Shown here piece after piece: positions 47,454-60,452 of a stretch of DNA of 64,000 bases. Under the pieces are notes generated by a model. It was not told the DNA's origin. It saw only the letters and a list, made by a program, of their open reading frames with translations, and did not search any database. Position numbers and translations under genes: made by a program. Source of the stretch: Diphasiastrum complanatum (lineage: Eukaryota > Streptophyta > Lycopodiopsida > Lycopodiales > Lycopodiaceae). The stretch is from NCBI GenBank assembly GCA_029204225.1, contig CM055097.1:1471414-1535413 (forward strand), read 5' to 3'. Within the stretch, counting starts at the first letter, position 1. Each line of letters starts with the position of its first letter.

Positions 47454-48000
47454 AGAGAAGAATGTTATATCCATGACCAATACATAGGATACAGTATACT
47501 CCTAGTCTTGAATACATGGTACTCCAATGAAACAAGCTGTTAGTTATGCCACGTCATACTGGACGTGACCCGAAAGTAACTAATATCCTTGTGAGGCCCA
47601 GAACACACTAAATGGAGTTTAGACAAGGTATGAGACAGTGTATGCATGTGTAGAGTTATCAATAGCAATTCTATGAATAGTTGTTCCATGCTTAGGACTC
47701 TATTCTTGATGAATCTATGTATAGAGAACTTAGGGCTATGCATGGCTATGTGCCCAAAATGCTTTTGGCTCTATATATTGGATCCAAACTCGCCCTACTC
47801 CTCATTATGGTTGTGGATTCATTGCCAGGCTCTCACTCTACATTCATGCTTCTTGTTCCTTGGCTTGGGGGTGAAGCTTCTAGCGTTTGATTGGATGCTT
47901 CTACTTGGTTTGGTGGTTTCTCCATAGTGTGTATCCATTGTGTTTGTGATTTGTAAGCAGGATCTAAAGAGCTTCCCTCATAATCATAGGGTCTAAAATA
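47454..48000 (+). repeat. Possible gypsy 3' LTR, copy 1
   Basis: Follows the purine tract and starts TGTTATATCCATGACC. The 3' boundary is not visible to me. Almost the same sequence follows gypsy copy 2 at 59,423. Confidence 0.35.
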
Positions 48001-48451
48001 TCGCCTTGTAGGGTTTGGAGTTGGACATATTCAGAGGCAAATATCTTTTGAATGACATAAGGTCCTTGGCCAAAAAATTTGAGTTTTTCTTTAAATGCTT
48101 TGGCTTGGTATAACAAGACCTTATGTTCGACCTGAATTTCTTTGAGTTTTAGGGATCAATCATGCCATGCCTTTTGTCGACGTTCGTGGACTTGTTGAGC
48201 ATGAATGCTGATCCGACGTGTTTCACACAGTTGTTCCAGATGAAATAACCGTTCGCTAGAATATGTCGATTATCTAGCTCGAGATTATAGGCTACTTGAA
48301 GGGATGGAATATGGAATTTGATGGGCATAATGGATTCTTGTCCATATACTAATTGGAAAGGGGTTAAGCTAGTGATACTTAATGTCAATGTGCTTACTCC
48401 TAGAATGAAATCTGGAGTGGGCTGATAAAGCAATGGCACTTTGATTATCAC
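48001..48451 (-). pseudogene. Gypsy integrase C-terminal fragment, copy 1
   Basis: Minus-strand frame containing SLTPFQLVYGQESIMPIKF, the typical end of a gypsy integrase core, then LDNRHILANGYF. It differs from the gypsy element just upstream, which is on the other strand. The same fragment is at 60,118-60,420. Confidence 0.7.
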
Positions 48452-48483
48452 AAATCAGGATTGTCGGAGCATATTGATTCAGA

Positions 48484-49028
48484 CTAATATTTGAAAGTAA
48501 GTTTCTCATCCCTTGCTTCCTTTGTAGCTTGAGAGACTGTGATATACTCTGACTTAGTGGAAGATAGAGCTATCAAAGTTTGCTTGTGACTGTTCCATGA
48601 AATAGGACCATTGTTGAGAAAGAATGTAAATCTTGAAGTGGATTTATGAGTGTCTACATCTCCTGCCCAACTTGCATCTAAAAAACCACTGAGAATATTG
48701 AGTTTGTTGTTGTTGACTCCTCCATAACAAATGCAAAAGTCCATAGTAGCTCAAAGATATCTCATGACTTTGATAAGAGTCTTCCAATGTGTTATACCAG
48801 GATTGGTTATACCAAGATTGGTCATATACTGACTGCAAAAGCTATGTCTGGTCTGTTACAGATCATTATGTACATAAGAGATCCTATTATCGAATGATAA
48901 GAATACTCACGCATCTTCTCCTTCTCTTTGATTGTTTGGGGACACTGGTCCTTCGACATCTTGAGCCCTAGATCCATTGGTGAGAGCTGATGCGAAAAAA
49001 AATGTGGAACGCAAATTGCAAATATCAA
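48484..49028 (-). pseudogene. Copia RT end and RNase H fragment, copy 1
   Basis: Minus strand. MREYSYHSIIGSLMYIMIC and NRPDIAFAVS (end of RT) are followed, with a stop and frame change, by LSGFLDASWAGDVDTHKSTS and LSSTKSEYITVSQATKE (copia RNase H). Same in copy 2 at 60,453-60,997. Confidence 0.8.
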
Positions 49029-49059
49029 TTAGACTCTGAAAAGAAACGAAATGAAATGA

Positions 49060-49740
49060 AGCAAAACTGGACGAAATGAAACGAAACGAGACGAAACTTG
49101 AACAAGCTCTGATATTGACATTGCTAAAGTGAAATCAAATTAATCACGAACGAAAAAACAATTCGAATGGATTTCAAATATGATTGCTGGTCACTGCCGG
49201 CTATATCATTTCTACAATCCTCCAGAATGTAGACAGACACTGTTGACCTACGTTTTAGATTAATACAACATTCAACAAAAACTGAACCAGTGTGCGGAAT
49301 AGATAAAACAAGTGAGTGAGATACACAAGCAATAGCAGACAATAATTCATTCAATATCAGACAAAATTAAGAGTGATATGTGCATAATAGCTACAGTATC
49401 ATCTCAGTGATCTTCTTGTTTTTCGAGCATTGTATGACAGACCCACACAGTGCGTTGGCGTGAGGAAAGCAATGTTCTCCCATGAGTAATGTCTTGCTTA
49501 CTAGCGGACTTCTTGGATCTCTATGGATCCTGCTTATAAAACTTGTCTCGCTTGCAAGCGGACTTCTATTCTGTGTGTTGTCTATTTTTATCTGCTATTG
49601 TATGTATCTTATACCTTCAGAGTAGCATACCAGATTAGATAGACTAAACGATCTATAACTAATCATAGATTAAAAGAGAGATGGGTGAGGCACGTCTTAA
49701 CGCTCTTTTCCACTGACGTCATCATATCATATCAGGATTT
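49060..49740 (-). repeat. Copia LTR-like block, copy 1
   Basis: On the minus strand, sequence starting about TGATATGATGACGTCAGTGG and ending about TTTAGCA is followed by TCAATATCAGAGCTTG, similar to the copia primer site TATCAGAGC. That arrangement fits an LTR plus primer site; boundaries are approximate. A TGACGTCA palindrome lies at about 49,722-49,729. Confidence 0.5.
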
Positions 49741-49756
49741 TGTACTTCATGGTACT

Positions 49757-50390
49757 TGCATGATCTTCTAGAATTGGCTCATTCTGGACACAACATAAGC
49801 AATGTCAGGATGCGTGTTACCTGCAAGGTACATCAGCGATCCGATCAGCTTCCTGTATGGTGTAAACTGCATCAACTCTCGTTCTTCTTCAGTCTTCGAA
49901 CAGTCTTCATTCGTCAGGACTGTTCCTACAAGCATGGGAGTATTTGCTCCTTTGCAACTCAGCATGCCGAAATCTTCTAGGATTTTTTGGGTATATCTAG
50001 ACTGATGAAGGTACAATTTGCCTCCCTCATAGTCTCTGTCAATCTGTAAGCCAAGATAACATCTGGCTTCTCCCAGGTTTGCAATCTCGAAATGTTTCGA
50101 GATGTCATAATTCACCTCAGCATTAAGATCTTCACTTCTGCAGAATATCAGAGTGTCGTCCACATACACAACTACAATGATGATCTTCCCATCTGTAGTT
50201 CTTACATAAACATTGGAATCAGCCATTAGTGGCTTGAATCCTAAGGATTTCAAGGCTTGATCATTCTTCTTATACCATTGTTGTGCTGACTACTTCAGAC
50301 CGTAGATACTCCTATGCATTCTGCATGCATATGTAGGAAGTGAGTTCAAAATGTAGCCTGGAGGTTGATCCATGTAGACTTCCTCGTCTA
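49757..50390 (-). pseudogene. Copia RT fragment, copy 1
   Basis: Minus strand: DQPPGYILNS-type start near 50,370, SLGFKPLMADSNVYVRT, VVYVDDTLIFC (catalytic), GEARCYLGLQID, SRYTQKILEDFGML and TPYRKLIGSLMYLAG. Relative to copy 2 the RNase H part (about 580 bp) is deleted between 49,756 and 49,757. Confidence 0.85.
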
Positions 50391-50966
50391 GCAAGATGAT
50401 AAAAAGAAACAATTCTCATTGTATTTTATTGATATGAAATGCTATACATTAAATCACACTTGACCAAAAATTGGACGGAACTTTTAGTAACTTTGTAATA
50501 CATGCTTGACTTCCTAGGTTTGAAACTTTGGGTTTAGAATGTAAGGATTGTAGCTCTTTCGCCCTTTCGCCCTTTTTGTAACTTGGGGTTGAATGGCTAG
50601 TGAGTGGGTAAGGGTTCTACATTGTATTAGATGAATGGAGATCAAATCTACCCTAAGGCGCATGCATCAATGAAGGTTTAGTGAAATCAATGCACCTACA
50701 ACTCGCTCAAAAAAACATCAAAAAATGATTAAGTTATGATGATTTACCACTAACATTGCCTTTCATGTACACTAAATAGTAAAACAATTTTGTGGACATT
50801 GGCCTCTTCCATGCTATTTTCACGCATGTGATGCCACACTTTAACTTCTAGTCGAACTATTTGATAGGCTTCCAAGTTTTTATTTATTTATTTTATTTAA
50901 TTAATTAATCTATTTTTCCAGTTTTTCATTCTTAAAGGTTGCTCTTGCAAGGAAAAGGCCACAACA
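50391..50966. other. Non-coding spacer between copia fragments
   Basis: AT-rich sequence shared with 62,940-63,482. It includes TTCGCCCTTTCGCCC and a TTTATTTATTTTATTTAATTAA tract. No gene or element end recognised. Confidence 0.5.
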
Positions 50967-51596
50967 ATGATCGCCAAAGCCAGATTGTCGAAGCAAGACT
51001 ATCCAAGCACAAAAGATGAGAGATAGAAGATGGAGAAAGTACCATATTATAACCTGATTGGTAGTATGATGTACCTTACAATTTGTACCAGACCTAACTT
51101 GGCATTCTCTGTCTACTCACTTAGTCAATTCTCTTCCAATCCTGGCATGGCACATTGGCTGATGGCGAAACGAATACTACAATATCTGAAAGGCACTCTC
51201 AATTTGGGATTGACCTACAAAGCAGAAGATGAATTTATGTTGCAACACTACAGTGATGCAAGCTGGGTGAGCTGCAAGGATGACATCAAGTCCATGACAG
51301 GCGGATGTTCGATAGCGTGCGGAACAGTGATCAGGTGGACATGCAAGAAGCAGACACTTGTAGCTCAATCCTCGCGCGAAGCCGAATATGTGGCAGCATC
51401 GAAGGTGGCAAATGAGGTAATGTCATTAAAGATGATGCTGGAGGCAACCAGCATACAACACAAAGACCCTTCCATCATGAAGATGGATTCTCATAGTGCC
51501 ATTTACTTAGCCCAGGATCTAGTGTTCCATTCAAAAACCAAACACATAAAGTACCATCACATTCGAGATCTGATCTCGAAAGGACAGCAAAAATGA
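50967..51596 (+). pseudogene. Copia RT end and RNase H fragment, plus strand, copy 1
   Basis: MIAKARLSKQDYPSTKDER, a stop, then VPYYNLIGSMMYLTICTRPN, MAKRILQYLKGTLNLGL, HYSDASWVSCKDD, LVAQSSREAEYVAASKVANE and FHSKTKHIKYHHIRDLI: the C-terminal part of a different copia lineage. Matches 63,480-64,000. Confidence 0.82.
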
Positions 51597-51857
51597 GAGT
51601 GAAAATGAGAGGGAAGGTTTTGTTTTCTTAGAGTCAAGTCCTAAGGCTGTTGCTTATGTAAATGTTAATGAAGTTGAATTAGTGACATCCAACACCTATT
51701 GTAAGGAGTTCACCTAGGGAGAGCAAAGAGATATTGTTTTTTAACCTTGTCATGGATCTTGGTGGTGACAAAAAATGGGAGGATCTAAACAATAAAGGTT
51801 TGAAAGGACTCGGCTGTCTCTAAGTTTTGAGAGCCTCTCTTATTTGGGTGTTCAAAG

Positions 51858-52403
51858 GTGAAGACGATGGAGTCAAAATGGAGCAGGAAGAAAGAAAGAA
51901 ACAACCAACAACCTGAGAAAATGAAAGAAGAGAAAGGAGATGAAACGTGCCAGAAAAGGAGGAAAGTCCCATACAAACTCGTCAAAAAGTATGAGAAGCC
52001 GAAGAAAGTCATTGAGCTCAGTGTTACTATCGGTGTTGGCAGCATAGACATAGACCCGTCCTTGCTAGTAGTTATGGAGAGGTTCTTGCAAAGAGAATGC
52101 ATCGCAGGCTTGTGCGACTGGAAAGAGGGGTAGCTTATTGCATTGCACATGCAAATGATTTGCAAGTGCTTGGCGTCAAGCGTTTTAAACGTAAATTATC
52201 TAACCAAATCGTATTTTTTGGCAATATTGTTTTGTGTCGTTATTTACAACAGAAAGGCATTCACACGTGGCACAGAATGATTGGATACTGTTAGGCAAAG
52301 AACATTTCCAATTCGTGCTGCATGGTGTGATAGAAGAAGATATGGAGAAAGGACGTGAGTAATATATGAAGTATGGCGCCTTGAAAAGCAAGGAAGGAAA
52401 AGT
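51858..52403 (+). pseudogene. Fragment resembling HUH-type transposon protein
   Basis: Lys/Glu-rich start (MKTMESKWSRKKERNNQQ), then VTIGVGSIDIDPSLLVVMER and FLQRECIAGLCDWKEG, where the next codon is a stop and a neighbouring frame gives LERG. An LHMQMI-like string follows in another frame, later HFQFVLHGVIEEDMEKG. ERG plus HxQ and the VLHGV..EDM..G order resemble the Rep/HUH proteins of plant replitron-like transposons. That match is from memory and weak. It ends at the start of the second copia fragment. The stretch 51,597-51,857 has nothing recognisable. Confidence 0.3.
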
Positions 52404-54275
52404 TGTTAAAATCACACAGAAGGCCTTTTCCTAGATCAAGTATCAAAACAAAGCAACCATTTGAACTAGTCACTCAAATGTTCATTTTTCATCAACTAAG
52501 AGGAAAGGAGGAGCAAATCGCTTTGTTTCTTTTGTGGATGATTATACAAGATATTCTTGGATCTATATGTTGTCTTCTAAAGCCATGGTCTATGATGATT
52601 TTCTTACTTTCAAAGCTTATGTAGAAAAGCATTTTCCTTTCAAGTTGAAAGCTTTGAGAAGTGATAGTGGAGGAGAATACATCTCCAATAAGTTTAAAGA
52701 CCTTTGTGAGAGAGAGGGCATTCAAAGAGAGTTTTCTTGTTCATATACTCCTCAGCAAAATGGAGTAACTGAGAGAAAAAATAGAACTTTGTGTGAATGT
52801 GCAAAAGCCATTAGGCTAGAAGCTTCTCTGCCTAAAGAATTTTTGGGAGAGGCAGTTGCATGTGCAAACTATCTTTGTAATAGGCTTTCAAATCTTGCAA
52901 TAGGAGGAAAAACACCATTTGAGATGTTGTATAAAAAAAAGCCTAAGGTAGATTATTTTGGGATTTTTGGCTGTGTATATTTTGTACATGTGCCTATAGA
53001 AACTAGGAAGAAGGAAGATCCTAGTGCAGTTAAAGGATTTTTTTGTAGGATATGCATCCACTAAAAAAGCATACAAAGTATATCTCCCCTCTACTGACAA
53101 GAATGTTGTTAGTAGAGATGTGATCTTCCATGAAGATCAAAAATTTAACTTGGATGATGCACAGGTCAAGGAGTCTCATGCAAGATCAATCATCAATCTT
53201 GATGTTGTTCAAGAAGAGGTGAGGCTGAGGCTTGAGGAGGAGCAAATTCAAGCTACTACACAAAGAAGATGTACACGAGCAAGATCTGAGCCAGGTAGGC
53301 TCACATATGATGCTGAAGGAAGGCAAGTGGAAGGTGAAACTTCCTATCATGCACTTTTCATATCAGATGAAGAGCCTAAGGATGTCCAAGAAGCACTTCA
53401 ATCTGAGAAGTGGGTTGAAGAAATGACCCAAGAGTTTGAAGCCTTGATGTCAAATAACACATGGGAGCTTGTGGAGCCACCAAACAACATGCATATGATT
53501 GGACGTAAGTGGGTATTTATAATCAAGTATAATCATGATGGATCTATCAATAAGTATAAAGCAAGACTTTGTGCCAAAGGCTACTCACAAATCAAAGGGC
53601 TTGATGATGAAGACACCTTTGCACCAGTTGCAAACATGGTAACAATCCGAATACTCATATCTCTTGCATGTTTTGACAAATGGAGTATGTTCCAGCTTGA
53701 TGTTTCTAATGCATTTCTCAATGGTTACCTTGAGGAGGAGATTTATATGGAGCAGCCTCCAGGTTTTGTGAAGGAAGGTGATGAATTAAAAGTTTGTCTT
53801 TTGTTCAAAAGTCTGTATGGACTGAAACAGGCACCAAGGTCTTGGTATGCAAGGCTCAACTCCTATCTCATATCACTCGGATTTGTTCTAAGTGAATATG
53901 ACCCTTCTCTGTACTATAAGTTTGTAGATAACTTTGTAATTATACTTCTCATCTATGTAGATGACATCATTCTTTGTGAAAATAATGAGAAGCTCGTTGA
54001 AGAAACTAAGCATGCACTTGGTAGTGAGTTTAAGATGCAGGACTTAGGTGAAACACTATATTCTACGCCTTGAAATAGATTTTTGGAAAGGTCATGCATT
54101 TATAAGCCAAAGTAGATATGCACGTTCCATGCTCAAAAAATTCAATGGAAAACTGTAAAGGCATAGATACACCTATGGAACACACTGTAAAAGTTCCTAT
54201 GAAAGATGATGAAAAATTCTTTCTGGACATCACTATTTATAGGAGTCTTATTGGCTCACTTATATGGTTCGGTTG
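52404..54275 (+). pseudogene. Copia integrase-RT fragment, copy 2
   Basis: Paralog of 41,072-42,957. Mostly in frame: MDDYTRYSWIYMLSSKAMV, LRSDSGGEYISNKFKD, TPQQNGVTERKNRTLCE (integrase), then KWVFIIKYNHDGSINKYKA, QLDVSNAFLNGYLEEEIYM, LLIYVDDIILC (RT) up to SLIW, where gypsy sequence begins exactly as at 42,957. Only a few frameshifts (for example near 53,030 and 54,060). Confidence 0.88.
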
Positions 54276-57200
54276 CTTAATAACTGATGGTCGATTTTTA
54301 TGAATTTTTAGGAAACATAAAATTTTTAAAAAAAAATTAAAAGTGTGAAAACTCAAAAATTTTAGGTTTTTTTTCAGTTTCTTGTAATGTCTATGAAATT
54401 GACTAAAAATAGTGATTTGATCATGCTGGAGTCAATTTCAATCAGTTTCGGTCAACTGTATTTCACTATGAGTTAATCTGATATTAACTAAATTTAGTAA
54501 TTTTCAGGATAGATTTCGAGATGGCCGAAGAAACTTCAAATCAAGTTTTGAATCCAAGTGCGCCATCTTATATGGTGATTTGTCAGCATTTGAGTACGGT
54601 GCTCAATGATATGAATAATCGTAATCAAATGAGAGATCAACAAATGAAGGTTTTGTTGAATCAAGTCAAATTGATGTCTTCGCCCAATCTTGATTTTCAA
54701 CCAAAGGCTTATGCGGGGGAGAAGAAGGAGAAGAAACCTGAAGTCGTTGAGAACTGGCTGGCGAAGTGGAGTAGTTACTTCAATCTGCACGGTATTCCTG
54801 ATGAGAAGAAAATCGAAAGTGTTGTGTTGTTTTTACACGGCAAAGTGTCATCGTGGTGGCGAGATTTACTGAAGCCAACTACTTGGGATGCATTTGCGGA
54901 AGTTTTTAAAAAAGCTTTCATAGTTGTTGATGACGTTGACTGCAAGATGGGTACAAAGAGTTGAGACTCTTATATCTAGGAATTCATGGACCTATGGAAT
55001 AGGGTTCCATCATTCGATGCGAAGTTGGCATTTTGGTAGTTTGTTTGTTGTCCTAGGTTTGCCAGCTGACTATCAGAACAAATGCAGGTGAAATGTGCTT
55101 CAAAACCTCGAGGATGCGTTTTGGATTGCAAAAGCATATGATTCCACAATGGTGGCATCCAAGAAGCAGTCTGCACAAATTCCAACCACTTTGAAAACCA
55201 AGAAGGGTAAGAAGTGCGGTCTAGACCAAGCAAAATATTTTGACGAATTAGATCAAGCAGCATCGGAACCCAGGACGCTGAAGATAAAGAGATTTAAGAA
55301 ATCTATGTCCTGGGAAAAGGCTAAGAAAGAGAACTTATGTTTCGTCTGTAAGAAGCCTGGACATATGATGAAATTTTGTCCAGAAAGAAAGAAAGTGTCT
55401 ACTCACATGATTGAGATCCCAGGAGGCAATGGTAAGACTTTGGAAATTAACCTGACAAATTATGAGAGTGAATGTTCTTTCAGTACTACTTCTTTATTGC
55501 CTAATGGACTTTTTTGTTTAATTGGCATGGTTAAAGATCAAGAAGTGAGTATTTTATTGGATAGTGGTTCAACTCATAATTTTATTAATTCTCGTCTTGT
55601 GCATAAACTCAACTTGGAAACTGAAGCCAACAATCATAGATATAAAGTTTATCTAGCTTCAAGAGCAGAGTTGGAGACTTGGAACATAAAAGTCCCGAAG
55701 CTCCCAGTTTTGATGCAAGGACACACAGAATTAGTTAATTTTCATGTTTTAGACTTAGCCCGTACTGATTTAATCTTAGGTTATAAGTGGTTATTTAGTA
55801 AATTGCCATCTCTATAATTGATTTTGAGAAGCATGTTCTCACTTTCAAAGAGGGTGATAAGGTACTTACATTATTGGCAGTAATTTTGTACATCCTTTGG
55901 ATCAGATTTCTATAGTTAATGAAATGGAAACATTGAATTATTCTAAGTATGATGTTTTTTCAATATGTGATATTCTAGTTGTGGATGTTCCTGAAATGAA
56001 TCTAAATGGTTGTGAATTCTCAACAATTCTTAACTCAATAAATTTACATCATGAACAAGCAATGAAAGAACACATCATATGTCATGTGCCAAATCTAAAC
56101 AAATAGCAATTACAATGGAAGTAAAGCTATGAGCAAGAAAAGTACAAAGCAATCAAGATTACATATCCATAGAAAGCTAGAAACACAAAGATCTCCATAG
56201 TATCACAATAGAAATGAAATGAAAAGTACAAAGCAATGTAAATGAGCATGGATTCATGTAGATAGGGTACATGAGACCTAGCAATGGAGATCCCTATGGC
56301 TCACATTCACAAGGAAGCAAGAAGCTCTCAGCTTGCAAATGAGCCAAAAGATTCACAAAATGATGTCTCTTGCCTAGTTATAGACAATGCTCTTACTTAA
56401 GTTAACTTAACTATCTTGAGCTACATTGGGCCCTTGTTAAGTATTATTTAAGCTACATTGGGCCCTTGTTGGCCTATTATCCTTATTAATTACTTTGGAG
56501 GGCCTAAAGAGGGAACCGCCTTGTTCTTAAGGCTAATAGCTCCTTTTGGGCCTACAAAGCTTACAATGGACATTCTGATGCATTGATAAGCACTAATGTA
56601 CTAGTAGTATATGACATTATAAATGAATTCAAGGATGTTCTTCCATCTGAATTACCTCATGGCTTACCACAGTCTAGGTCAGTAGACCACAGGATTGAGT
56701 TAATTCCAAGAAGTCAACCTGTCTCTAGACAACCTTATAGGTTCTCTCATAAGGAAGAGACAGAGATTTCAAATCAAATAGAAAACTATCTGAGGATGAG
56801 ACATATACAACCTAGTAAATCACCATGGGACGCTTCTGTTCTTCTTAAAGTGAAGAAAGATGGAGGTTTTCGGATGTGTGTGGATTACAAGAGTCTTAAT
56901 AAAGTGACCATCAAAAATAAATATCCATACCCAGGATGGATGACCTTGTAGATCGCTTCGGTGGAGCTCGGTATTTCACCAAGATAGATCTCAAGACAGG
57001 GTATCATCAAATAAGAATAAAGTCGGAAGATGTCCAAAAGACAGGATTTTGTTTTAGATTTGGTCATTATGAATTCTTAGTGTTGCCATTTGGACTAACG
57101 AATGCTCTAGCAGCATTCCATCAAATGATAAACGATTTATTTTGTCCATATTTGGGGAAGTTTGTGGTTGTATTCTAAGATGAGATTCTCGTTTACAATA

Positions 57201-59420
57201 AATCCTTGGTGGAACATGTAGAACACTTAAAAATCGTCTTGATGAAACTCCGTTAGGAGTTTCTCTACGCTAAAGAGTCCAAGTCTGAATTCTTTAAGCA
57301 AGTCTCGATCATAAGATCACAATAAATGGAATCAAGATTGACGAGGATAAAATCAAGATTGTGATTGAGTGGCCAATTCTGGAAACTGTGAGACAAGTAA
57401 AGTCATTTTTAGGTTTTACACTTTTGTTCAAAAGATTTATTGAGGATTATGCTAAGTTAGCAGCACCACTTAATAATCTCACAAAAGGGTTTGTTAATTA
57501 AAAAAAAAAATCAATCTAGTTCACCTGTTGTTTGGAACGAGGAATTGAATGTTTTGAGAAACTTAAAGTAATGATTAATTCAACTCTCGTGTGACAAATT
57601 GCAAATCCAGATTTACCTTACGTCATGAGAACGGACGCAAGCGATGTTGCAGTTGGAGCAGTTCTATTACAAATGGATAGGCCACTAGCGTTTGAGAGCA
57701 AAAAATTCACTGGTCCTCAGTTGCGTTATACTACGCAGGAAAAAGAATTGTTTGTTGTAATCCATGCACTTAAAATATGGAGACACTACTTGTATGGTAG
57801 TAAGTTTGTTGTGTATATGGATCACCAGCCTCTTAAGTATTTTTGTGATCAACATGATCTTCAAGAGAGAAAAGCTCGATGGGCTGAATTGATGCAAAAA
57901 TTCGATCATGAAATCCGTTACATAAGAGGCATCTCTAATCAAGTTGCAGATGCTCTTAATCGGATCAGTGAACTGAACGGGTTGTCATTCACCCAGATTT
58001 CTACAAATCTATATCTTTCGCTGAGAGGAAAATATGAATCAGACTCCCATTTTGCTCACATTTGGAACATTGTTCAAACCGGAAGAAATGTGGACAGTGT
58101 TGAGTCAGAAACACAGGGGACTCAACTAACTAAGAAAGATAAGAAGATTGTGAAACAATTCACCATTCAAAATGGATTACTATTTCGAAATGGTTAAGTT
58201 TGTGTACCTGGAGATGATGAGCTCAAACGTAAAATTTTGTTTGAATGTCATGACATACCCTGTGCAGGACATCCCGGTATACCCAGGACTCTGGACTTAG
58301 TTAAAAGAGAATTTTATTGGCCAAAGCTCAAGCCATATGTCGAATCATATGTTGGTAAATGCAAACCCTGTCAACTAGCAAAGGCTGAACGCCATAAGGC
58401 TGGTGGTTTGTTGCATCTGTTAGATATCCCTAATAAGAAATGGGAAAGCATATCTATGGATTTTGTAGTAGGACTTCCACAAATCCAACGACAAAATGAT
58501 TCTATTTGGGTTGTAGTGGATCGGTTAACTAAATTAGCTACATTCATACCAGTCAAGTCAACTATAAAGGCTTTTGAATTAGCCCAGATCTTTGTTGAAA
58601 GATTATTTTTGGTTGTATGGTCTGCCCAGTGACATTATTAGTAATAGAGATTCTAAGTTCACAGGTCACTTTTGGTCAACAGTATTCCATAAATTATAAA
58701 CTTCTTTGAGTTTAAGTTCTTCTGATCATCCTGAATCAGATGGCCAGACAGAAAGGACTAATTAAACTATGGAAGATATTTTGAGGACGTATGTTTCTCA
58801 TTGAAAAGATTATCTCCCACTGGTTGAGTTTGCATATAATAGTAGAAAACATTTTGCTACATGTTACAGTCCTTTTATCCTTATGTACGGTTTTCAACCT
58901 AGATCTCTAGTAAATGTTGAGAAGAAGTCTGTTAAGATCCAGAAGGTTGTTGATTTTTTGCATGATATGCAAGAGATGTTGCAAGTGGCTAAGGATAGTA
59001 TCTGTAGTGCTCAGGATAGAGCTAAACACTATACCGATCTTAAGAGATCTCCAAGAGATTTTCAAGTTGATGACTGTGTATATCTTAGGATTCCAAAATA
59101 TTCTAAGACATTACGTACGAGAAGCATTATAAACTATCTATCCGTTATGTGGACCTTTCAAGATTGTACGTAGAATTGGTTCTTTGGCATATGAGCTCGA
59201 TCTTCAAGGAAAATCGATTGCACACTCAGTATTTCATGTAAGTTGTATGAAAGAAGGTGATATAGTTGGATCGGATGAGGATTTATCCCAATTGGAAGAT
59301 TTGTCGTTCAATGTACCTTTGGAACATGAGAAAGTGCTCAGAACCAGAGATAAACAATTGAGAAATCGTTCTTTCTCTGAGTGCTTAATTCGGTGGAAAG
59401 GTCGTACTGATGCAGTTTAA
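54276..59420 (+). pseudogene. Ty3/gypsy gag-pol, copy 2
   Basis: Same layout as copy 1: gag from 54,521 (MAEETSNQVLNPSAPSYMVI), knuckle CFVCKKPGHMMKFC, protease LLDSGSTHNF with its C-terminal part VNFHVLDLARTDLILGYKWL retained, RT ([55 protein letters not shown]), RNase H (MRTDASDVAVGAVLLQMD, KELFVVIHALKIWRHYLYG), integrase (HPGIPRTLDLVKREFYWPKL) and a C-terminal part to 59,420. Its frames are longer than in copy 1 but shared stops show that the common ancestor was already dead. A foreign segment at about 56,100-56,590, partly shared with copy 1 (44,393-44,600), lies between protease and RT. Confidence 0.88.
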
Positions 59421-59422
59421 GG

Positions 59423-59970
59423 AGAGAAGAATGTTATATCCATGACCAATACATAGGATACAGTATACTCCTAGTCTTGAATACATGGTACTCCAATGAA
59501 ACAAGCTGTTAGTTATGCCACGTCATACTGGACGTGACCCGAAAGTAACTAATATCCTTGTGAGGCCCAGAACACACTAAATGGAGTTTAGACAAGGTAT
59601 GAGACAGTGTATGCATGTGTAGAGTTATCAATAGCAATTCTATGAATAGTTGTTCCATCCTTAGGACTCTATTCTTGATGAATCTATGTATAGAGAACTT
59701 AGGGCTATGCATGGCTATGTGCCCAAAATGCTTTTGGCTCTATATATTGGATCCAAACTCGCCCTACTCCTCATTATGGTTGTGGATTCATTGCCAGGCT
59801 CTCACTCTACATTCATGCTTCTTGTTCCTTGGCTTGGGGGTGAAGCTTCTAGCGTTTGATTGGATGCTTCTACTTGGTTTGGTGGTTTCTCCATAGTGTG
59901 TATCCATTGTGTTTGTGATTTGTAAGCAGGATCTAAAGAGCTTCCCTCATAATCATAGGGTCTAAAATAT
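59423..59970 (+). repeat. Possible gypsy 3' LTR, copy 2
   Basis: Counterpart of 47,454-48,000, starting TGTTATATCC after the purine tract; boundary uncertain. Confidence 0.35.
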
Positions 59971-60420
59971 CGCCTTGTAGGGTTTGGAGTTGGACATATT
60001 CAGAGGCAAATATCTTTTGAATGACATAAGGTCCTTGGCCAAAAAATTTGAGTTTTTCTTTAAATGCTTTGGCTTGGTATAACAAGACCTTATGTTCGAC
60101 CTGAATTTCTTTGAGTTTTAGGGATCAATCATGCCATGCCTTTTGTCGACGTTCGTGGACTTGTTGAGCATGAATGCTGATCCGACGTGTTTCACACAGT
60201 TGTTCCAGATGAAATAACCGTTCGCTAGAATATGTCGATTATCTAGCTCGAGATTATAGGCTACTTGAAGGGATGGAATATGGAATTTGATGGGCATAAT
60301 GGATTCTTGTCCATATACTAATTGGAAAGGGGTTAAGCTAGTGATACTTAATGTCAATGTGCTTACTCCTAGAATGAAATCTGGAGTGGGCTGATAAAGC
60401 AATGGCACTTTGATTATCAC
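59971..60420 (-). pseudogene. Gypsy integrase C-terminal fragment, copy 2
   Basis: SLTPFQLVYGQESIMPIKF on the minus strand; apparently the same as 48,001-48,451. Confidence 0.7.
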
Positions 60421-60452
60421 AAATCAGGATTGTCGGAGCATATTGATTCAGA

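Larger units (their letters stand above)
41072..51596. repeat. Tandem large duplication, copy 1
   Basis: Starts with the AAATCACACAGAAGGCC segment of the copia integrase and runs through copia, gypsy and mixed debris. It corresponds to 52,410-64,000 and beyond. The offset is about 11.3 kb at the start, 11.97 kb at 47,463/59,432 and 12.5 kb after 49,757, because copy 1 lacks about 0.68 kb (in gypsy) and about 0.58 kb (in copia RNase H). Confidence 0.85.

Noticed and set aside
51858-52133. Independent host gene of 91 codons
   Set aside because: The frame continues only with stops and frame changes and runs straight into a copia fragment; a transposon remnant is more likely.
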